NCBI GenBank assembly: GCA_046295655.1
Contig: JBKBMT010000011.1
Span: 1 to 54,094 of the forward strand
DNA: 54,094 nt
Reading direction: 5' to 3'
Source: JBKBMT01 sp046295655
Lineage (GTDB): Bacteria > Pseudomonadota > Alphaproteobacteria > Rhodobacterales > Rhodobacteraceae
The position numbers were made by a program, and so were the translations under genes. Numbering within the stretch: position 1 is the stretch's first letter; each line of letters opens with the position of its first letter. Positions 50,240 to 54,094 of the stretch are shown in pieces. Under the pieces are notes generated by a model. The model was not told the DNA's origin and did not search any database. It worked only from the letters and a program-made list of their open reading frames with translations.

Positions 50240-50854
50240 CTAGTGCCGGAAGATGTCGCTGTCGTCGTCCCAGCCCATCAGGTCGAGCGCGGCGCGCGTG
50301 GGCAGGAAATCGAACAGGCGCTGTGCCAGGTCCATCCGCCCTTCGCGGACCAGCCGTGCCTCGAGTTCGGCGCGGAGACGGTGCAGATGCAGCACATCGG
50401 ACGCGGCATAGTCCAGCTGCGCCTCGGTCAGCTGCTCGGCGCCCCAGTCCGACGTCTGCTGCTGCTTGGACACGTCGATGCCGACCAGATCCGCCAGCAG
50501 ATACTTGAGTCCGTGCCGATCGGTGTAGGTGCGGGTGAGTTTCGACGCGATCTTGGTGCACCAGACCGGCGCGCAGTGGATTCCCAACCCGGCGCGCAGC
50601 GCGGCAAGGTCGAAGCGGGCATAATGGAACAGCTTGAGGCGCCCCGGGTCCGACAACAGCCGCGCCAGGTTCGGTGCCTCGGTCTGGCCGCGCGCGATCT
50701 GAACGAGATGCGCCGTGCCGTCCCCCGCCGAAAGCTGCACGAGGCACAGCCGGTCGCGCCGGGGGTCGAGGCCCATCGTCTCGGTGTCGACGGCGACCAC
50801 GGAGCCGAGGTCCAGGTCGCCGGGCAGGTCGCGCGGGTGCAGGCGGATCGTCAT
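50240..50854 (-). CDS. rnd: Ribonuclease D (exonuclease domain only)
   Basis: 204 residues from the ATG at 50854 (another ATG at 50866 adds four). DEDDy exonuclease motifs: VDTETMG, FHYARFDLAALR and YAASDVLHLHRL. It lacks the HRDC domains of E. coli RNase D (about 375 residues), as is common in alphaproteobacteria. It trims 3' ends of tRNA and other small RNAs. First gene before lptC. Confidence 0.93.
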   Translation of the reverse strand: MTIRLHPRDLPGDLDLGSVVAVDTETMGLDPRRDRLCLVQLSAGDGTAHLVQIARGQTEAPNLARLLSDPGRLKLFHYARFDLAALRAGLGIHCAPVWCTKIASKLTRTYTDRHGLKYLLADLVGIDVSKQQQTSDWGAEQLTEAQLDYAASDVLHLHRLRAELEARLVREGRMDLAQRLFDFLPTRAALDLMGWDDDSDIFRH

Positions 50855-50983
50855 GGGCGGGTCCATTGCGGTTGCGCGCCAGCCCTATCGCCGGGGACGG
50901 GGGCGGTCAACCGCGGCGGACCTTGCGGCGCGCCCGGCGGCTCTGTAACAGCGGTGTGACAGCGGTTGCGGACGGGGCAGGGA

Positions 50984-51820
50984 GTGTCGTTCGGCGTCTT
51001 TCTGGCCGTCCTCGGTGCGGCCTTCCTGCATGCGCTGTGGAATGCGCTGATCAAGACCGGGCGCTCGAAGGTGGGCGCGATGGTGGTCCTGTCGCTGATG
51101 GAGGTGCCGATCGGCCTTGCGGTGGCGGCCGGGCGGCCCTTGCCGGGGATCGAGGTGCTGCCCTGGATCGCCGCAGCCGGCTGTGCGCATTTCGCCTACA
51201 AGATGTTCCTGTCCTTCGCCTATGAACAGGGCGACCTGTCGCGCGTCTATCCGATCGCCCGCGGCGCCGCGCCGATGATCGTGGCGATTGTGGGCCTTGT
51301 CGCACTAGGCGAGGCGGTCAGCGGGCGCGAGTATCTGGGCATTGCGACAGTCGGCATCGGCATCGCGCTGATGGCGCGCGGCGTCTTCCGGGACGGGGAA
51401 TCGCGCCGGCTTCTGCCCTTTGCGCTGGGGTCGGCGGCGGCGACCGCCAGCTATACGCTTATCGACGGGATCGGCGCGCGGATCTCGGGCGACGCGGTCG
51501 CCTATGTCGCCTGGCTGTTTGTCCTGGACGGGCTTCTGTTCGCCGCGGCGATGCTGGCGCTTCGCGGCCGGACGATCCTGCCGGCCGATACCCGGTCCTG
51601 GGGGCTGGGCGCGGTGGGCGGCATTGCCTCCTACGGAGCCTATGCGGTGTCGGTCTGGGCGATGACGGTGGCACCCATCGCACTGGTGGCCGCGCTGCGC
51701 GAGACCTCGATCCTGTTCGCCGTGCTGATCGGCTGGCTGGTGTTCGGCGAACGGATGACGCCCGGCAAGGCGGCCGCGGCGATGCTGATCGTCGTCGGCG
51801 TGGTGCTGACCCGGCTGTGA
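50984..51820 (+). CDS. EamA/DMT superfamily transporter
   Basis: 278 residues from the GTG at 50984 (SFGVFLAVLGAAFLHALWNALIKTG), where family similarity begins; a TTG six codons earlier is possible. Ten hydrophobic helices in two EamA repeats, with the first ending IARGAAPMIVAIVGLVALGEAV. Inner-membrane exporter of unknown substrate. Convergent with pcs, 3 bp apart. Confidence 0.88.
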   Translation: MSFGVFLAVLGAAFLHALWNALIKTGRSKVGAMVVLSLMEVPIGLAVAAGRPLPGIEVLPWIAAAGCAHFAYKMFLSFAYEQGDLSRVYPIARGAAPMIVAIVGLVALGEAVSGREYLGIATVGIGIALMARGVFRDGESRRLLPFALGSAAATASYTLIDGIGARISGDAVAYVAWLFVLDGLLFAAAMLALRGRTILPADTRSWGLGAVGGIASYGAYAVSVWAMTVAPIALVAALRETSILFAVLIGWLVFGERMTPGKAAAAMLIVVGVVLTRL

Positions 51821-51823
51821 CGT

Positions 51824-52516
51824 TCAGCGACCAGCCGGCAGAAGCTGCTGCGCGATCCCCGCACCGACCAGGTAGAGCGAGGTCAGGACCAGCCCCCAGT
51901 GCGCCCAGCTCTCGGGGTGGAAATCGACCCAGGCGGCCCAGCCGGCAAAGAAGGTCCAGGCCAGGGCCACCGGCAGCGACACCGCCCGCCAGCGTTCGGT
52001 GCGCACCGGATGGATGAATTTCAGCGGCGTGAACATCGCGCCGGCCAGAAGCACGACGATCGCGAGCGACAGCCAGAAATCGGGCTTCAGGGCGAAGATC
52101 ACCACCGCGACCATGTTCCAGCATGCGGGGAAGCCGGCAAAGGAATTGTCCTTCGTCTTCATCCGTGTATCGGCGAAATACAGTGCCGAGGCGAAGGTGA
52201 TGACGATGATCACCGCCCAGCCTGTCCAGCCCGGTAGCAAGCCGCTTGCGAACAGCGCATAGGCCGGGATGAATACATAGGTCAGATAATCGATGATCAG
52301 ATCCAGCAGCACGCCGTCGATCTGCGGCGCCTGGGTGCGGACGTGGTAGCGGCGCGCCAGAGGGCCGTCGATTCCGTCCACGACGAAGGCCACGACCAGC
52401 CAGAGGAACATCAGGCTCCACTGCGCCTGCACCGCCGCCAGCATCGCAAGCATCGAGAATACCGCGCCCGTGGCGGTCAGCAGGTGAACCGAATAGGCCT
52501 TCAGAAACGGTGTCAT
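51824..52516 (-). CDS. pcs: Phosphatidylcholine synthase (CDP-alcohol phosphatidyltransferase)
   Basis: 230 residues from the ATG at 52516 (MTPFLKAYSVHLLTATGAV), which has AGGACAGG before it; a longer frame upstream is less likely. CDP-alcohol transferase motif DGPLAR, 12 residues, then GVLLDLIID, with the extended spacing seen in Pcs. Six to eight membrane helices. It condenses CDP-diacylglycerol with choline to make phosphatidylcholine, a usual lipid in this group. Confidence 0.93.
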   Translation of the reverse strand: MTPFLKAYSVHLLTATGAVFSMLAMLAAVQAQWSLMFLWLVVAFVVDGIDGPLARRYHVRTQAPQIDGVLLDLIIDYLTYVFIPAYALFASGLLPGWTGWAVIIVITFASALYFADTRMKTKDNSFAGFPACWNMVAVVIFALKPDFWLSLAIVVLLAGAMFTPLKFIHPVRTERWRAVSLPVALAWTFFAGWAAWVDFHPESWAHWGLVLTSLYLVGAGIAQQLLPAGR

Positions 52517-52567
52517 CCTGTCGTCCTGCACGACCGGGTCGGCGGATGCAACGCCGCGCACACCGGC

Positions 52568-53493
<926 letters not shown>

Positions 53494-53497
<4 letters not shown>

Positions 53498-54094
53498 GCC
53501 AGCCAGCGGCGCATCATCCGCTCGAACACCGCGCCGAGGAAGGCCAGAAGGTCGGTGCCCTGTCCGGGGCGGAACTGGTGCGGATCCTCGGCGCCAAGGG
53601 CGAGCATCCCGGGCAGCCGGCCCTCGCCGAAATCGAGTCGCAACAGCGCCTCCGACCGGATGTCGGCGGCGCGGTCGCCGTGCACGGCGTCGTCCGGCGG
53701 CACCGCCTGGCGCAGCACCACCGCGCGCAGCGGCGCGCCGGGACGGCCCGCACCCATGTAGCGTGCGACGAACCCCGCGGGCACGGCGCGCAGGATCGCA
53801 TCGATGTCCTCGGCGCCGGGATCGTCCCCCGCCGTCTCGATCGCCAGCCGCAGACTGTCCACCCGCAACGCCTCGGCCACCGGCCCGCGCAGGGTGTCCA
53901 GAAAGCCCGGAAAATCGGCCGGCTCGAGCAGCCGCAGAACCGCCCGGTGGACGATGTTGGTGCCGGCGAGGTTCTCGTAGGCGGCGGCGATCACCGACCG
54001 GTGGGTTTCCTCCAGCCGGTCGAGCCTTTCCTCCAGCCGGCGCATGGCGATGCCGCGCAGATCGACGATGTTGCCGCCCAGCGCATGTTCGTTC
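53494..54094 (-). CDS. DUF484 family protein, 5' end beyond the window
   Basis: The frame stays open through 54094 (NEHALGGNIVDLRGIAMRRLEERLDRLEETHRSVI), and this upstream part is also typical of DUF484, so the true start is off-window. The family has a coiled-coil N-terminus and a GAF-like domain. It is commonly encoded just before xerC; its function is unknown. Confidence 0.9.

Overview
The window looks like the chromosome of a high-GC alphaproteobacterium of the Rhodobacterales (Rhodobacteraceae/Paracoccaceae type). The grounds are the very GC-rich coding bias, the gene order lgt / MidA-type methyltransferase / pgeF, a DUF1150 gene beside an Hsp20 gene, a fused ATP sulfurylase/APS kinase, a phosphatidylcholine synthase, and the lptC-lptA-lptB / hpf / ptsN block. 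I see no phage, transposase, CRISPR or rRNA. The one assembly defect is a run of 10 N at 1739-1748 inside a transporter gene. Genes are cut by both window ends.

Layout. (1) 1-6648: TRAP transporter permease and binding protein, a glutamine-synthetase-like ligase, an aldehyde dehydrogenase, an iron-type alcohol dehydrogenase and a stand-alone RAM (Lrp ligand-binding) domain. This reads as uptake and gamma-glutamylation-based catabolism of an amino-alcohol or similar amine. (2) 6652-22027: housekeeping genes. They are ugd, ubiK, lgt, midA-like, pgeF, lrp/trxB (divergent), sat-cysC, DUF1150/hsp20, two DUF465 proteins, purEK, a lipase-like protein, a polyprenyl diphosphate synthase, DUF2007, a TrmN6-like methyltransferase and a DMT exporter. 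(3) 22149-22224: tRNA-Ala(CGC). (4) 22436-37720: a large respiratory formate dehydrogenase locus. A divergent poly-ferredoxin faces a run of poorly understood accessory genes (LplA/BPL-like, DUF6505, DUF6352, DUF3305, DUF3306, TorD-type chaperone, small Tat protein). These are followed by the alpha, beta and gamma subunits, an Mrp-type Fe-S carrier, a 51-residue membrane protein, a beta-propeller/cytochrome c fusion and an acyl-CoA-synthetase-like enzyme. (5) 37698-47044: surface polysaccharide genes: an ABC permease, cysQ, four glycosyltransferases, galU and a double-domain sulfotransferase. (6) 47070-54094: ptsN, hpf, lptB, lptA, lptC, rnd, a DMT transporter, pcs, xerC and DUF484.

How they fit together. 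Sat-CysC makes PAPS, the sulfotransferase would consume it and CysQ would remove the PAP by-product. GalU and Ugd would supply UDP-glucose and UDP-glucuronate to the glycosyltransferases, so a sulfated, acidic surface glycan is a reasonable reading. In the formate locus, the Tat-exported catalytic subunit would oxidise formate in the periplasm. Electrons would leave through the cytochrome b subunit and perhaps the unusual propeller-cytochrome c, while the upstream DUF genes are candidates for an under-described maturation system. All functional assignments are from reading the translated sequence and family memory; no database search was run.
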